NCBI GenBank assembly: GCA_034509735.1
Contig: JACGWO010000010.1
Location: 2,108,001 to 2,172,000 of the forward strand
Origin: Sesamum alatum
Taxonomy: Eukaryota > Streptophyta > Magnoliopsida > Lamiales > Pedaliaceae
DNA: 64,000 nucleotides
Reading direction: 5' to 3'
The first letter of the stretch is position 1; each line of letters begins with the position of its first letter. The notes under the pieces were generated by a model, which saw only the letters and a list, made by a program, of their open reading frames with translations, was not told where the DNA came from and did no database searches. Shown one piece after another: positions 23,015-34,454 of this stretch. The translations under genes and the position numbers were made by a program.

Positions 23015-23179
23015 ATCACACATCCCTAACAAAGAACGCCGTGTTTTTGAGGGAACGGTTTGAGACCACTGAACACTGATAAGTATGGCAGACTTTATGT
23101 ATTTGTTTAATTAAGATTTTATTCATTATTCTCTCTGAACCATTGAAATCATCCGGCGTGGGATCGGAACAAGAATCTG

Positions 23180-23462
23180 GGTCCATCAAGAGCATAATTG
23201 AAAAGGGCAAGAATGTATTTGTAATACCATCAAGAGCGGAATTGAGAAGGGCAAGAATGTATTTGTAATAAGATCATCAAGAGCAGAATTGACAGGGGCA
23301 AGAATGTATTTGTAATAACATCGATCATCAAGAACAGAACTGAGAAGGGCAAGAATGTATTTGTAATAACAACTTAGCAGAATCGAGAAAGGGCAAGAAT
23401 GTATTTGTAATAGCATTGAGAGCAGAATTCATCACAAGGGCAAGAATGTATTTGTAATACAC
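23180..23462. repeat. Promoter minisatellite, six copies
   Basis: GGGCAAGAATGTATTTGTAAT occurs six times at about 40-50-bp spacing, each preceded by a variant of ATCAAGAGCAGAATTGAGAA. The related gene at 50.5 kb has only two such units (51311-51400). Confidence 0.85.
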
Positions 23463-23869
23463 AACTTATCCGTGATCGTTGTGAGCTGTCCGCTTTCTCT
23501 CTTCTCATAAATCAGCCATTGCGGCTGGAATCGACTGGTTTTCTTCATCCTTTCCGCCCATTCATCTGATGCCTGTTCGGGTGGATTTTTCATTATTTTC
23601 AGCCTCATCGTCCTGGAAAGCCTGGGTTTCACCCTCTTGATCATCAGGGTTAGAAAGCCTGGAAACCCTAGATCTTCTTCAAATTACAATTTCATATATT
23701 CCTTTACATTCTGATGACACAATGGGGTCATTTTCGAGTTGAGGGCTGTTCCTTTTGCATTTTTACCCTTCCGTATGGTTTATTTCCACATATATTTCCT
23801 TGATAATATCTTACATCATAATACAAGCCAAGTCACTATCAGCATTAATCACTTGTTCGGGCAATTATG
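23463..23869. other. Intergenic DNA with an uncertain short frame
   Basis: A minus-strand frame (MIKRVKPRLSRTMRLKIMKN from 23644) shows basic, tryptophan-containing residues before running into the minisatellite. I do not recognise it and cannot support it as a gene. AAACCCTAG-like sequence upstream resembles a plant 5' leader. Confidence 0.3.
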
Positions 23870-24290
23870 TAAGAGTCCGTTCAAATCCATGATTGCTCAA
23901 TCCTTACAAACTTGCTCTAATAAAAAACGTAATTTTCACATTTTTGTTTCCTTACCAATTCAGAATTTAAATTCATTATTTTATGATGTGCGTGCATCTC
24001 GTGCAATTGAATTCTGGCGGATGTATACATAAGCACACACACGTAAGTCATTGAGGTTCATCAATTCAAATTTCCAGGGGATGGACCCGAAATTCGTTCT
24101 GTCCTGTTATGCAGAACACACCGCTCAACTTGGACAAGGATTAAGCTTGTCTTTATCCGTGTTTTATTTTGTCTAACTATAATAAGGGAACACTTGAAAT
24201 ACTTCTCTAAGGTTTAAAATTAGGAATGATTTATGAATATATGAAATATAAGATATAAAATATATAAATTTCATGGTTCGTGGAGAAGAC
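23870..24290. repeat. Segmentally duplicated intergenic block, copy 2
   Basis: It matches 17345-17535, 18300-18413 and 18977-19110 in order but lacks the three insertions found there, so it shows their empty sites. Confidence 0.75.
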
Positions 24291-25450
24291 CAGTACAAGA
24301 AAATATGATGCTAATAGCAAAAAAATATTATACAAGTGACAAAACAATATAGTGAAAATAATTATTTTTGGTCATTAGGACATCGTCATACATGTATTAC
24401 TAATTGTATTTAGAAGGTGTTTGCAAAATATTTATTTTAAATGCTTATCAACTTATTGCTATTTTTTTTTACATCTTCTACTTTTAAATTGCTTAAGTGT
24501 TTTATGAGAGTTTGAAAAAATATTTTTCTGCTTCTGGTTTTAAATAAATACTTTTAAGGTGTTTTGAATATCACTTTCTGCTTCTGAAACTATTAAAAGA
24601 GTAACTTTTAAGCCAAATGCTAGAATCACATTCAGGATGCTTCTAGTTGTTTTGGCTTTTTGTAAATAAGTCAAATATTAAATATTTTAGAATTTTTATA
24701 TTTTATTTGATATATATATGATATTATCTCTATATATATCATAAAAGTATATGATGAATTAATATCATGCACGTTTATTTATTGTGTATGAATGAACAAT
24801 TATATTACTTAGAAGTATTGCTGAATTAAACATTCAAATTTTATATTAGTATTGAATATTTTATTAATATAAATAACAAATATTTGAAAATATACTAAGA
24901 GATAAAATTTATTATTTTTTGAGGAAAATAATTATTATTAACAAAAGACATGTGCAAATATTAACAAAAATATAATACACATGGGGACAACGGATCAATC
25001 AATTAAGCAGGTTTTCGAATTGTTTTTTTTCGCAAACACTATCAAATTTAGCTTTATCTACTTTTCACTTTTTTTTACAAATACTGCCTACTTTTCATTG
25101 TGTTATAATTAATTTTTAACTTTTTCTACAAATTAATTACTCCTTTAAAAGTAGAAATTTTCGCAAACAATACTCCCTAAATTAAATTGATTTAAACCAA
25201 AGCCATAAGACAAGTTGCAACTTCATACTAACTTTTCTAGTTTATCGGTAAAATTGTAATTATTAAATTATTTTTCCAAACACTCCAACTTCAACTTTCT
25301 TTCACTTTTAATTTTTATTTTCCAACACTCATAACTTTTACTATTACTTAATTTACAATTTCTTTTACAACTTATTTCCACCATAAAAATATATTGCAAA
25401 CACTCTTTTCAGTAAAAAATTTATACACCATATTTTGTCATTATAATTTT
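24291..25450. mobile_element. CACTA-type MITE remnant split by a second element
   Basis: It starts CAGTACAAGAAAAT and continues with CACTA-MITE interior (ACTAATTGTATTTAG) to 24411. After the insertion the pattern resumes as TTTATACACCATATTTTGTCA. The right end is uncertain. Confidence 0.5.
24412..25405. mobile_element. hAT-like inverted-repeat element, about 990 bp
   Basis: The ends AGGTGTTTGCAAAAT and ATTGCAAACACTCTT are inverted repeats, with subterminal CTTTTAAAGTAG-like blocks. A related element spans 44264-46162. No transposase and no clear target duplication; the superfamily assignment is tentative. Confidence 0.55.
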
Positions 25451-25592
25451 ACTAGGTCCAAAAATTTCTTGATGGACCGAATCTTGAATTTTAATAAATC
25501 TATCCAACCCCGACACGTTGTCATCGCTTGACATTAGTTGTCCATCTTTGTGGACAGACTTCCATGCATGAAGGATCTTGTGGCCTATGTGG

Positions 25593-25966
25593 GGAAAAAT
25601 TGCATTTTACGTCCTATAATTTATATTATTTTTGATTTTGGTCCCATTAATTTTTGACGTAGCAATTTTAGTTCCACAAGTACACAAATATTGTAATTTT
25701 AGTCCCATTAACAAAATCTCTTAAAAAACGTTGCAATTTTAGTCCCATAAGTCCACAAACCTTCCAATTTTAGTCCCATAAGTCTAAAAATATTGCAATT
25801 TAGTCCCATGCACGTGCTCCTTCCGTTAACATTTTAACGAATTTCGTCAATAGGACTAAAATTGCCATAATTTTTGAACTTATGGGACTAAAATTGCTAC
25901 GTAAAAAATTAATGGGACCAAAATCACACACAGTGTAAGTTATGAAACGTAAAATGTAATTTTCCC
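25593..25966. mobile_element. Mutator-like MITE, 374 bp, perfect 9-bp target duplication
   Basis: CCTATGTGG is at 25584-25592 and 25967-25975. The ends GGAAAAATTGCATTTTACGTCC and the mirrored right end carry repeated TTTTAGTCCCAT phrases. Confidence 0.9.
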
Positions 25967-26178
25967 CCTATGTGGAGATGGAAATTAATTAAAGCTACGA
26001 GAAATAACTATATATCTAGTTAAGGAAATGTGTAAGTATTCCACCAACTTATGCTTTGTATGGTACGGAGATAGGAGGGGTCGCTAATAATTTCCACCGA
26101 TCTCGGTATTTTTATCCTTTATTTGTTTAAAAAATACAATAGAAGAAAAAAATGAGAAACAATTATATATACTTTGTC

Positions 26179-26438
26179 GCTAATGAGACCTAACTCAGTT
26201 GGCGAAGCTGAGGCTCTATGATCCTAGAAGTCATAGGTTCGAGTCTCTTGCATGGGATGTTTTATTTCTACTGTATAGCAGGTTTATTTGTGTTGTAATA
26301 ACAAGATGTTAGTTTCTGTGATATTGTCGATATGATGTTGTATTTATCTCTGTCCGATATTGATACTGATATGATTCATTGTGCGCTTTATTTTAATTAA
26401 TAAAATTCATCGTTTCCAACTGAAAAAAAAAAAAAAAA
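26179..26438 (+). mobile_element. tRNA-derived SINE with 18-bp target duplication
   Basis: The head contains TAACTCAGTTGG (A-box-like) and GGTTCGAGTCT (B-box-like), followed by an unrelated body and an 18-A tail. AATTATATATACTTTGTC flanks it perfectly at 26161-26178 and 26439-26456. This is the best-preserved SINE in the window and appears young. Confidence 0.9.
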
Positions 26439-26459
26439 AATTATATATACTTTGTCAAA

Positions 26460-28480
26460 ATCGAGCCCATGCGTTTAGGTCATGTACTCGGCCTTCTGGA
26501 TTAGTATCCACACCGGAGAAGTGACGGAGAGAATAAATCTATTTGTTTTTTCTCTAATGGGTTATGTTCAAGTCCTGCTCCTAATAAACTTATTTATGAA
26601 TTATGTTGGGCAATATATTTATTTATAAATTAGTGAGTGAAACACACGCGATTTGTATGAATCATATCAAATTTGTATTATATTTATTTGATTAAATAAA
26701 ATAGAAGCAATATTAATGAATAACTAATTAGAATTAGGAAAAATTACATTTTTGGTCCTGTAACTTTAGGTCGTTGCTATTTTTGATCCTGTACGTAACT
26801 TACTCCATTTACACATTTAGTTATTTTTTTGACGAATTTAGTTCAATATTTATATTCATATAGATATTTAAAATTTGAAAATTAAAGTTTAGTATATTAA
26901 TCTTTGTAATGTATTTTTTTCGTATTTTAATATTTAATATAAATATATTAAAAATAAAATTATTTATATTTTTAGGATATATAAAAATGCAAAAACAAAA
27001 AAAAAATTCCTTCAAAAATCACCTATTTGGACCATGGTAATTTTATATACAATACAGGGGTATTCTAGCCCGTTACGGACAAAAACAAGTCAAAACATGC
27101 AAAAAATTAAGCCCAAACACACTTCAGGCGCGTGCACCCCCCCTTCCGTTAGGTTTCTAACGGAAGGGAATTTTGTGCTGAATTTACTAAAACAGATGGA
27201 AGTGTTTAACCTATTTTTTAAACAAAGGGAGAATTTTTAACTATTTATCGAAAACAGAGGGGGTAAATTAAAGTTTAGCCTAAAATAAATGACTCTTTAA
27301 AATGTAGAGACTTTCTTGTGGTTGTTTGTCATTAAATAAAAGTTTTAGTCTCATAGAAATTTTCTTATACTAACATTGAATAATTTTTTTATTGCTTCTA
27401 TGATATTAGCAAACAAGCATCTAGTAGGGGAGCACAAAGTTCGGTCCCTGAGGCAAATCAAAATGGCTTCTTTAAAATGTCATAAGCAATATTTCAAAGT
27501 AAAAAAATAAAAATAAAACACATTCAAATTCAAAAACTCTTGAAAATTTACCAGGAACGAGTTTAAGTGACAAACTTCCTCGAGATACATAAAATGATAC
27601 TTGAAGTTAAAACAACTCTGACTCATTATATCTAATAAAATTCCTCTAAAACAACCCAAAAACTTCATTGAGGTGAATAATGAACACCCCTAGACTAAGA
27701 TCATAATTCTTCTAGGTCAACGACTTCGCGAGGACTATTAAAGTCTATAATGAAGGATGAGATTTGGATTGGGCGCTACAGATGACTCAAAGTAATCACT
27801 ATAAACATAAATAAAATTTCAAACATCTTTTGAAGGTGCGCCCGACTCGCTTAATTCAACAAAACAGGAGATGAGAGGGGCTGAGGAGGAACCTCAGCCA
27901 CCCATCGACTTCCTGATCGGGGCAAACTGCCTCAATCGGGCGCTAATGTTGGTCGAGGCACTCGGTACCACTGTTCCTATCCTCCATTAATGTTGATGGC
28001 ACCTCCGTCGACACATAGCCCTCCTCCCTTACTAGCTTGCTTTATGATTTATCATCAATCAGTCGGGAAGAATTGCGACCAATCTCAAATAGGCACTTAA
28101 TCGTTCCCAAAGAATGTTTCTCACTCATAATTTAATTTAATCAACGAAAAATGCAAAATGAAGGAAAGAAAAGAAAAACGAAGAGAGTTGGAAGAATATA
28201 GTTATGCACTGATATATCTCTCTTAACCATGTTCATAAATTGCACACAACGAGGTGGAGACAACAAATTGATAATGCTTTGACCACAACACATTCATCAA
28301 GAAGATTAATGAAGCCCCGGTAGCATCTCAAGGCGGCCTAGCCCTAGTCCATGGACCCAAAAAATGCTGAGATTTGACTTAATTTCTAAATATTTTCAGA
28401 GAATATTCAAAAATTTGGAATTATTAATAGAGGAAAAAAGAACTCATAACGACAAGATAATTTTTTCGCAAACAAACAAA
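26460..28480. other. Intergenic DNA: duplicated block, degraded Mutator-like ends, GC-rich patch
   Basis: 26460-26735 repeats 20874-21145. TTTTGGTCCTGTAAC phrases at 26752-26785 and GGGGGTAAATTAAAG near 27258 are degraded inverted-repeat ends. A GC-richer patch at 27830-28060 has no coding signature I recognise. Confidence 0.45.
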
Positions 28481-28800
28481 ATTGAAAGAAGATCATATGT
28501 TTGGGTTCACCAGACCAACCCGAATACAAATAATCATATGTTAGAGAATAAAAAAAAATTTCAACCCGAACATAATAAATGCGCTCAAAATATAAATACA
28601 CCCACCCCATAGAGAAAAAACTAAGTTGAAAAGGTAGGATACCTTGCATAATTGTGGTATTATTCAAGTGTGCCTAATCGCTTCCTAATATTATATTTCG
28701 TGTCGCTTTTATATATAATCTGGCATAGTAGTGAAGGTTGAAATTCTAGAAATTTCCCTATAATGAATGCGTACATACCATTTATATAATGGGGAGAGCA
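28480..28800. repeat. Segmentally duplicated 3' flank, copy 2
   Basis: Matches parts of 21600-22000 (the AAAACTAAGTTGAAAAGG stretch and GGTTGAAATTCTA). It leads into the decayed short bHLH copy. Confidence 0.55.
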
Positions 28801-28819
28801 AATTGCCAATGCATAATCT

Positions 28820-29045
28820 TGGTGAGAACAATTTCTTCTACTACCAACTCTGGTTTCAATTTCTTGCAATCTCTGCTCTTCCGCTGTTCCCATCCGCAGA
28901 CCCCTTGTCCTCCACCATTGTTTGTGGTTTCTCGACAACCACCAAAAGATTCCAAGGTCTCATTTGCTGCTTGTTCCTCCAGCACTTTCACTCTTTGTTC
29001 GAAATATTCCAGGTGTTTGATGGCATCGCTCAAAAATTTAATTAA
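28820..29045 (-). pseudogene. Decayed copy of the truncated bHLH gene
   Basis: The minus strand reads LSDAIKHLEYFEQRVKVLEE QAANETLES, closely matching the gene at 22377-22903, then shifts frame before EIETRVGS and loses the whole ACT-like part and last exon; sequence equivalent to about 22300-22680 is deleted. The start codon region is replaced: an insertion of about 50 bp separates TTCATCTCC from the body, so no ATG-Asp-Lys is present. The promoter remnant at 29100-29190 (AGGGATGTGGAATGTAAAAAA on minus) still matches the relative. Confidence 0.8.
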
Positions 29046-29380
29046 GTAATATCCAGCACAAAAAGGAACTAATCAGTGAACTGATTAATTGGAGATGAAC
29101 ACTGAAAATCTGAAATCGACTATTTGTTCGATTGGTTTTACTACGAATTTACTAAAGAGCCTGATTTTTTACATTCCACATCCCTATCAAATTTACTAAT
29201 TGAATTGCTTGAGTGAAACAGTAATACATAGCATGACATCTAGATACAAAGCGGGATGAACCAACAAAGTATAAAATGTAATAGATTAATTGACATATGG
29301 AAAACAAGCATCAGTTCAATATCCTGATACATGATAAAAACTTGCTATAGTTTACACGAACTTGTTATCTTCATTTTCAT

Positions 29381-31566
29381 CTAGAAAGCAGGCTGGAGAG
29401 CGGCATGAAGGGCTTTCACCACTTCGTTCACCGTCAGGTTGAATTCTTTCTCCATCTACAGAAACGATAAAACGAAAGATGTGATCGTAATTAGGAGCTT
29501 GAAGAATATTATTTGGTTTTACTGAAAATGATTTAGAGATTATGCTATACCTCTGCAATAATGGTAATGTCAAGGGCCAAATTTCCAAATGAGATGACAT
29601 TAGTGTTGAAAACAGTCAAGTTGAGCTTCTCCACTTTGCTAATTAAGTTCGTCAAAAGTCCCTTTTGATTCTCACAAAGGACCCTAATGAGGATTTGGCC
29701 GTTGCAGATTCTGGCTTCAATTTCTGGCAATGGCTGCTCCTTCGAGCTTCCCTTTTTCTCGTCCCCATCTTCCACCATCATTTTTGATTTCTTGACGAGT
29801 ACCATTGATTCCATGGTCTTCTTTGTGACTTTTTCTTCCAATGTTTTTACTCTCTCCTGGAGATACTTCAAGTACTTGATTGCGTCCCCCAAAACTGAGG
29901 TTTTATCAGTCTGTAAATCAAAGGCAAAAATCAAATAAATGGGACAAGTTAAAGGGTCCTCTATTAAGATCAAGAAGAGCGAATATACCTTCTTCAGGCC
30001 AGGAACAATAGTAGAAAGAACAACAAACCGCTGGGTGAGCTGCTCACGCCGTTTTCTCTCTGCGACGATGTGATCATAGGTTTGCGATGGCGGCCTAACC
30101 CGACTTCGTTTTTTCAAGTTTTGGGCACATGATTTCGTTTGCTCTTCAGACCTCAAAATTTCAGAAACAATATTAGTTTGTTCGTCAGCGTTCGAGTGCC
30201 TGGGACTTGCCTGTCGAGGATTTTCAGGAGAATTCGCACTCCCAAAATTAAGAATGATAGGAGTAGAAGAAGCCTGATCAGGATTAGGCAAGCCCTGAAT
30301 TGTCGAAAAATTAGAGAAGTTGTTAGACTTTTGCCGTGGTGGTTCAGATGGTGTTTCCATCGACGTGATGATGCTTGGAATAATGTTAATCAAAGTTGAG
30401 GAAGACGAGAAGTGGTTTCCAGGGGACAAACATGTCCCAAAGTCTTGTCCAATTAGTGCAGCAACCTCTTCATCAAACGAATCCATGAAATCAAATTGAT
30501 CCGTGAAACATGGATCATCCAGCCCCTGTGAACAACGTTAGACATGAGTTACCAGATTTGCATGGTAGATTAAGTTTCTGCTTGTCCCATATTAATAGGA
30601 CTGCTTCTCTCTTATGATCCCAAGTTACATGATTAAAATTGCATTTTTTCCAGAAAAGAATATTAGTACCCAGATCATGTTAAGTGAACATGTTAAAATT
30701 ATTGATTAATTAGGTAAGATTGGTGCCATTGAACTTCAAAGTACGACCTGCTTTTTGATTTAAGTCGGGATGGATCAAATATATATGATTCCAATTCAAA
30801 AACTGTTTATAACTCTAATAGTTCTAAGAAACTTCACACTGAGCTAGGACACTCTAAAGACGCTTGAATTTCAGAAAGAAACAAAAGAAAAGACAACACA
30901 GTTACCACTTACCACAAGAAATAATACTAACGTTGTTCTAAATATTAACAAAACATGCATGGCGAGGTAGTCTTTGGTTATCTTTATCTACTCATAACTA
31001 TCTCATGTTCCCCAGTATATCTCAGTTTCTTGTCATAAAAACCTATCGCACTTTCCCAAGTAAGCAATATAGTCTGCAGAATTTTGAATTTTCTATCGCA
31101 ATTTTCATTTCATCCCTTGTCCCACTTTCCAGTACACCCATGATTGGTCTTTACAAATTAGTAATACCATACAAAAAATTAGGACAAAATATCGGAAACG
31201 TCACCATGTTCCAAATTTGGAAGGAAAAATAACGATTTTTTTTTTACTTAACCAGGAAACAGCTTTATTTGGAAGGCACCGACATTTGCACGGCTCAGCT
31301 TTTAATGGAAATTTTAAGGTAGATGCCGTTGATAATTACCAGGTTCCATGTCTTATGCACGGCCCTCAACTTATGTTAACATATTAATATTAAATTATTC
31401 TCTTCTCTAATAGAAAAACCATCTTCAAGGAACATGTCAGAGAGGGAGACAAAGATCAATGAGGTAAACATGAAAACTCGAGTATCGACGAACACTAAAA
31501 AAGTGAGGAATAGGATGTAAAGAAGGTTACCTTTTCAGATAGCCATGGAACTGCCGAGGAATCCAT
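29381..31566 (-). CDS. bHLH transcription factor, subgroup IVa (bHLH18/25-like), 335 aa, four exons
   Basis: Exons 31531-31566, 29989-30525, 29551-29910 and 29381-29455, all in phase 0 with GT-AG introns. Exon 1 encodes MDSSAVPWLSEK, containing the WLSE signature of this clade. Exon 2 encodes the variable region and the basic helix HIVAERKRREQL with the E-box contacts His, Glu and Arg, then helix 1 to VPGLKK. Exon 3 gives helix 2 (TDKTSVLGDAIKYLKYLQER), an acidic linker and the ACT-like domain. The last exon ends ALQPAF. Known roles of this clade include iron and jasmonate signalling, ER bodies and, in some eudicots, terpenoid pathways; which applies here is unknown. Nuclear location is expected. 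Sister gene: 39519-42844. Confidence 0.93.
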
Positions 31567-31700
31567 AATTGTAATAATCTTCCGGTTGCTGTGTGTTTGA
31601 GCTCGAACTATTTTATGCGCTTATAACCCTTTGTGGCAAGTTGTAGTTTCTTTTATAGACAGTTACGTGTGTAATATATATGAGAGGTCGTAAATTTATC
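31567..31700 (-). promoter_or_regulatory. Core promoter of the bHLH gene, with TATA box
   Basis: TATAAAA on minus at 31651-31657, about 85 bp before the ATG, preceded by ACACGTAACTGTC. The block from the ATG through the TATA box is retained at 42845-42945 before the sister gene. Confidence 0.6.
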
Positions 31701-31799
31701 ATGAGCGCCTTCTAATTTATTTTCTAGTAACATCAATGGACCTATATTAGATATACTGCGACGGGGTAACATGAATTACTTATTATATTTTTCATAAAT

Positions 31800-31977
31800 T
31801 CACAATAGTTAACTACATCTTATAAGATATGTTTAGAGCTTATAAGATATTTTCAGAATATATAAAATGTTAGATATTATTTTAAAAATAAATTAATGAA
31901 GTGTTTGTTACATCTTATAAACGTTCAAACATTTTAAAGTGTCCATTATAAGTCACCAAACACCCTCTTACTCAAAT
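31800..31977. repeat. Inverted-repeat element fragment (ends in CACCCTC)
   Basis: It contains several CTTATAAGATAT/ATCTTATAA phrases and ends CAAACACCCTC; related to 12586-12740. Confidence 0.35.
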
Positions 31978-32007
31978 AAAATATCATCCAGCATCTCGAT
32001 CGACACC

Positions 32008-32280
32008 CACTAGAAAAAAAAATAATATTAGCTAAATTTTAAATGACAATGGCTAAAAGTCATGGTAAATAACTATTATTAATTACGGTTAAATAAAAAT
32101 CGAGACAAAAACTAGTTTTTCCATCATGAAAATTTTTTAGCCATGGTAAATGTTTTAGTCACCCTCGCAAAAACTATGACTGATAATTGTTGCGTGGTCG
32201 TGATTAATAACTATTCGTTATGATTATTTAATATTAACCATGACAATTAATCATGATTAAATATCATATTTTTTGTAGTG
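32008..32280. mobile_element. CACTA-type MITE, 273 bp
   Basis: CACTAGAAAAAAA at the left and TTTTTTGTAGTG at the right, with interior ATGGCTAAAAGTCATGG-type palindromes. Flanking triplets ACC and ACT match at two of three bases. Confidence 0.7.
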
Positions 32281-33153
32281 ACTGGGACCGCTTTGCATGA
32301 AATGCATGCCAGCTTTCTCTGGCAAAAGCCATTCCCATTTTAGAATTTAATCAGTCTGTCTGAGGATAGAGTTATGAACAAAAGCTGCTGGCAGAATGGA
32401 GCGCTTTTTCCAACTTCATTTGAAAGGGACCAAAGAATGAAAAGGGCTCATTAATAATTGCAGGTGATATGAAGGGAATGAAAGAGGAAGAGGGACTAAA
32501 ATTTATGTAATTAAAGCAAGTTTAATTAGATTAGTTCAAGGAAAATCATTCTAATTAAATAATCTATAAGATTCAAATCATAATGTTTAGTTCAGGATTA
32601 TAGGTGTTAAGCTCTCACACTAACGTTATACATATCCAAATAAATTCCCGATAAGACAAATCCACTTGCAAATTCTTAAATTCAAAATCAAGACTATAGC
32701 ATTTAATTCGATTTTACATGCATGAGCCATCAAATTGCGTTATAGAAGATCAAAATCAAAGCTAAGGGAGACCGAAGAAGAACAGATTGTCTGCCCTTAA
32801 ATTTTCTTGAATTTATATATTTCATTTGTGATAAGTTGTTTTTTAATATTTTTATTTATAAACACTATAAAATTTGTATTCACAAGTAATTTTTATCTTA
32901 CAAATTAATACTAGATACCTTCAAAACATGAATGTTTGTATTTTAATTTATGTTACTGAACTTTAGAAAGAATGTGTTTTTGTTTTTACATAAGAACCTC
33001 TCAAATTAATAATGACGCAAGATTCAGTGCATACAGACAATAAAATATTGTAAATGAAAATCATATTAATTAAAATTGAACGAGACACAAACATTCCTTA
33101 TCGTGTGTGCATGGAAGTGTGAAGGGAACTATATATTAATTAGTTAATATTTA
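32281..33153. other. AT-rich intergenic DNA
   Basis: No recognisable gene, RNA or element ends. Confidence 0.5.
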
Positions 33154-33580
33154 GGGTAAATTACATTTATCTTCCCTAAGGTTTGGCATAATTACAAATA
33201 TCTTCTTATTATTTAAAAAATTATAAATACCCCCTTGAGATTTATAATTTTCAACCAAAGGCCTGAAATTAACTATTTTGCCCTTGATTTTTTACTTAAA
33301 TTGTAGAAAAATCAATCGAGGTAAATTGCATTATTAACTTCTCTGCGTAAAAAACTTTAAAAACCTTTCCCTGTGCATTGTAGTCCAAAAAAATTTTAAA
33401 AATTAAAAAAATTAAATAAAATGCATAAGGGCATTTTGATCAGTTTACCAATAGAAATGGATGAAAAAGAGTTATTTGTTAGGTGGTTACAAACCTCAGG
33501 AGGTTATTGTAATTTTTCAAACAATGAAAAATATTTATAATTATGTCAAATTTTAGAGAAGGTAAATATAATTTATTCTG
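33154..33580. mobile_element. GGGTAAATTAC-type inverted-repeat MITE, copy 1
   Basis: Left GGGTAAATTACATTTATCTT and subterminal GGTTTGGCATAATTAC are mirrored near 33535-33575 (TATAATTATGTCAAATTTTAG). Same family as 49636-50056. No clear target duplication. Confidence 0.6.
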
Positions 33581-33930
33581 GTATGTAATCTGATTGATTG
33601 CGTAAGCAATGATTTCAGTAACATGATGTGACTGGAAGCACGTGGTTTATATAAACTGAAAGGTGCTTTTGTTGAGAATAAGGATAGAAAACAAATGGGG
33701 TAGTTTTGTCCTTGTATTAATATTGATAAGATTCTGATCACTAAAATGATGCCCCGACGCCTTACAGCCGTTGAGATTGTATGGATATCCTTTTACAATG
33801 TCAACAATATCCCTTGCTTCTTTCAAATAACAAAAACAATTCATGCATACAAAAGGAAATGAAGGAAATATCATCAACCCCTATATATATATTTCTCGCT
33901 ATTTCAATTTCTATATTATATTTTCTCGTC
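33581..33930. repeat. Recent segmental duplication block, copy 1
   Basis: Nearly identical to 46887-47226 over about 340 bp with scattered changes. Short frames inside it are in both copies but have no recognised motif. Confidence 0.85.
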
Positions 33931-33966
33931 CTTTAATGTCTGAATTTTCATTCGAATGTTTTGTTA

Positions 33967-34453
33967 GGATTAATTACACTTAAACCAACTCTGAAAATGT
34001 GAAATTGTATTTTTCTTTAAAAAAAATCTAAAATTACACTTATTCTCCTTCTAAAAATTCTTTGTTTATACTTAATTTCTTTCCATTGGAGTTTGAACGA
34101 AAACTGCTAAAATTAGTAAAAAAATTACATAAATTTTCAATTTGATCTCTCATCTAACATTCCAATATAATAATTTTGTACTCACAATGGAAAAATATAA
34201 TACCGTTACTTCACTCCATATGTATATATATATATTACATTTATCCCTTTATAAGTACAAAAATATACATTAGAATGTTAAATGAGGGGCAAAATTAAAA
34301 ATTTATGTAATTTTTTTGTTATCGTTACCAAACCCTAACGGAAGGGAGTCAGGTATAAATAGAGAATTTTTTAAAGGGGGTATTAGTGTAATTTTAAATT
34401 TTTTTTTACAGAAAGTGTAATTTTATATTTTTAAAAAAGATATAAGTGTAAAA
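33967..34453. mobile_element. Inverted-repeat MITE present only in copy 1 of the duplication
   Basis: GGATTAATTACACTTAAACC at the left and GATATAAGTGTAAAAC at the right are inverted, with mirrored AATTACACTTATTC and AGTGTAATTTTA blocks inside. The sister region near 47.28-47.56 kb lacks it. Confidence 0.55.
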
Positions 34454-34454
34454 C

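Noticed and set aside
23432..23644. 70-codon minus-strand frame as a gene
   Set aside because: It ends in the minisatellite and has no recognisable domain; left as uncertain intergenic sequence.
26179..26250. tRNA gene
   Set aside because: A- and B-box-like sequences are present but no cloverleaf or anticodon arm could be formed; poly(A) tail and target duplication show a SINE.
29545..30486. A single 313-codon open frame read as one exon
   Set aside because: It runs through intron 2 (29911-29988), which happens to be open in frame. Splice sites AAG|GTATAT and ACAG|ACTGAT and comparison with the sister gene support two exons.
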